From the NCBI GenBank assembly GCA_004555425.1, contig SFID01000019.1, positions 1 to 43,919 on the forward strand: a stretch of DNA of 43,919 bases. The letters are read 5' to 3'. The DNA comes from Bacteroidales bacterium (GTDB taxonomy: Bacteria > Bacteroidota > Bacteroidia > Bacteroidales > Bacteroidaceae). The position numbers were made by a program, and so were the translations under genes. The notes below the pieces were generated by a model. The model ran no database searches, was not told the DNA's origin, and saw only the letters and a program-made list of their open reading frames with translations. This document shows positions 43,002-43,919 of this stretch, in pieces. The stretch's first letter is position 1. Every line of letters begins with the position of its first letter.

Positions 43002-43336
43002 AGTGAATGTGATGAGTTGGAGAATTTATGGAGCAGTTCGCGAATCAGATGGCGAATGGCGGCAATGGGATGATAGAGTATCATGCGCGGCCCAGCCCAT
43101 CGCATAACGGTGCGAACGCGTTCCCGCATCTGCGGCCGATAGCAGTGGACGGGGCATTGCTGACACGTAGGTTTGTCTGCACCAAAGCGGCAGTGCTCCA
43201 GGCGGCTATGGGCATATAACAGGAGTTCCTCGCACTGCGGGCAGAGGCGCGCATTGCCCTCCTTGCGTCGGCAGTACAGGCGTATCATCTGCTCGACCAC
43301 GGCCTTCTCTTCTTGTATGCGTCGGTTCTTTTTCAT
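42998..43336 (-). CDS. Nitrous oxide-stimulated promoter family protein
   Basis: The protein has 112 residues. It matches the small family named from a nitrous-oxide-stimulated promoter (Pfam PF11756, from memory): an EEKAVVEQMIRLYC helix, LCPQCEELLLYAHSRLEHC, KPTCQQCPVHCY and MRERVRTVMRWAGPRMILYHP. Seven cysteines suggest a metal site. The biochemical function is unknown. It is the middle gene of a tight minus-strand operon: 8 bp after the four-cysteine protein and overlapping FKBP by 4 bp. Confidence 0.85.
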   Translation of the reverse strand: MKKNRRIQEEKAVVEQMIRLYCRRKEGNARLCPQCEELLLYAHSRLEHCRFGADKPTCQQCPVHCYRPQMRERVRTVMRWAGPRMILYHPIAAIRHLIRELLHKFSNSSHSL

Positions 43337-43344
43337 GTGTCAAG

Positions 43345-43545
43345 TTAAGACTTTCTGATGGCCAAAGTGAGTTCCAGGTATTCCCGTTTGCCGTCAATGT
43401 AGTCGGCATAGAGTTCGGTCTCGCTGCGTCCCCGCAGCACATGACACTTACCGCACAACTCGCAGTTGTGCAGGCATTTCCACTCGCTTCGCACAAAGGC
43501 GAGGCGTTCTTCGCGGGTGGAGGAGGCGATGGGAGGGGCGGTCAT
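43345..43545 (-). CDS. Small four-cysteine protein, paralogue 2
   Basis: The protein has 66 residues. It is homologous to the protein at 41696-41896, with C24, C28, C31 and C34 (C-x3-C-x2-C-x2-C), REERLAFVR before and DYIDGKREY after the cluster. It is the first gene of the operon with the cysteine-rich nitrous-oxide-promoter family protein and FKBP. The clean ATG, equal length and conserved pattern in two separate loci argue that it is a real gene. The function is unknown. Confidence 0.78.
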   Translation of the reverse strand: MTAPPIASSTREERLAFVRSEWKCLHNCELCGKCHVLRGRSETELYADYIDGKREYLELTLAIRKS

Positions 43546-43591
43546 GGGAGAGGAATAACGATGGAAACTACCTTACATACTAAACCTAAAT

Positions 43592-43919
43592 TTAAGCCTC
43601 AACGTCGTCCATCTGTGGTTCTACGGCAAACTCGGGGGCTAGGCGATAGTAGGGGGCGCGCGGGATACCGAGTTTGATGAGAAGGCCGCGCTCTATCCAG
43701 CCCGGGAGATGAGTATTGGTACGCGTCTTGCTGTATCCTATTGCTTTCTGAATGTCTGCCCGCAACAGGTCGGGTTTGTGGCTTGCAAGTATGTAAGCCT
43801 GCAAGCGGCCGACCAACTCTTCGTCCGTCAGGGCAGGAGCAGTCTGGTGGATATTCTTGGCGCGGTGGAAGTGAATATCCTGGCTTATGGTCTGCATCAA
43901 CTCCTTTTTGGGCGTAAAG
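43592..43919 (-). CDS. C-terminal part of a probable HU-like DNA-binding protein
   Basis: The frame runs off the right edge: FTPKKELM is followed by a C-terminal region with LTDEELVGRLQAYI, a winged-helix-like IQKAIGYSKTRTNTHLPGWIERGLL and PYYRLAPEF. This layout, an HU-type beta strand followed by a DNA-binding tail, is what I recall for the long HU-like proteins of Bacteroidota. The N-terminal HU core is outside the window, so the call is tentative. A TTG or ATG near 43897-43900 could be used as a start, but the open upstream frame makes a larger gene more likely. Confidence 0.55.
   Translation of the reverse strand, partial: FTPKKELMQTISQDIHFHRAKNIHQTAPALTDEELVGRLQAYILASHKPDLLRADIQKAIGYSKTRTNTHLPGWIERGLLIKLGIPRAPYYRLAPEFAVEPQMDDVEA

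Overview
The window is chromosomal DNA from a member of the Bacteroidota, most likely a Bacteroidales of the Prevotella type. The evidence for this is: repeated promoters of the form TTG-N20-TAnnTTTG, which is the sigma-factor signature of that phylum; a tmRNA whose tag ends GENNYALAA; a long-form pyrophosphate-dependent phosphofructokinase; a type III glutamine synthetase; a FeoA-FeoB fusion; a TonB-dependent receptor; and a Bacteroidota-style HU-like protein at the right edge. Most of the content is housekeeping. No phage, conjugative element, transposase, CRISPR array or rRNA operon is visible.

Layout. 1-9582 is almost entirely minus strand: yebC, pheT, a membrane-anchored transglutaminase-like protein, feoAB, a lipid-kinase-like protein and miaA. 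9583-11195 holds repeats and the tmRNA gene. Thioredoxin and a helix-hairpin-helix membrane protein follow on the plus strand, then three identical tRNA-Asp genes, a GH25 lysozyme and PPi-phosphofructokinase on the minus strand. 16361-20990 (plus) carries a SstT-like transporter and a three-gene metal module: an HMA-AraC regulator, a TonB receptor with His/Asp-rich loops, and a secreted HMA protein. An AT-rich acyltransferase gene, an HSL-type esterase, an ABC exporter half, nadK, pdxJ and a DJ-1 protein come next. From 29017 to 41606 there is a long plus-strand run: recG, pepT, nadC, a C69 dipeptidase, a menC-menE gene fusion, a Pif1-like helicase and glnN. The right end has a HAD phosphatase, an FKBP, a nitrous-oxide-stimulated-promoter family protein and two paralogous tiny four-cysteine proteins.

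The most unusual material is of two kinds. The first is dispersed repeats. One is an inverted pair, about 290 bp each and 18 kb apart, that keeps a perfect promoter firing straight into an intrinsic terminator. Another is a MITE-like family with 19-bp terminal inverted repeats, in four copies, one nested inside another. There are also arrays of tiny hairpins and (ATTCCTA)n heptamer tracts. The second kind is protein architecture: the MenC-MenE fusion, a paralogous pair of 66-residue four-cysteine proteins, a Cys/His cluster between FeoA and FeoB, and a lipid-kinase homologue with an altered GGDGT motif.

Limits. All functions are read from motifs and remembered family features. No database search was run. 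Promoters are pattern matches and not mapped start sites.
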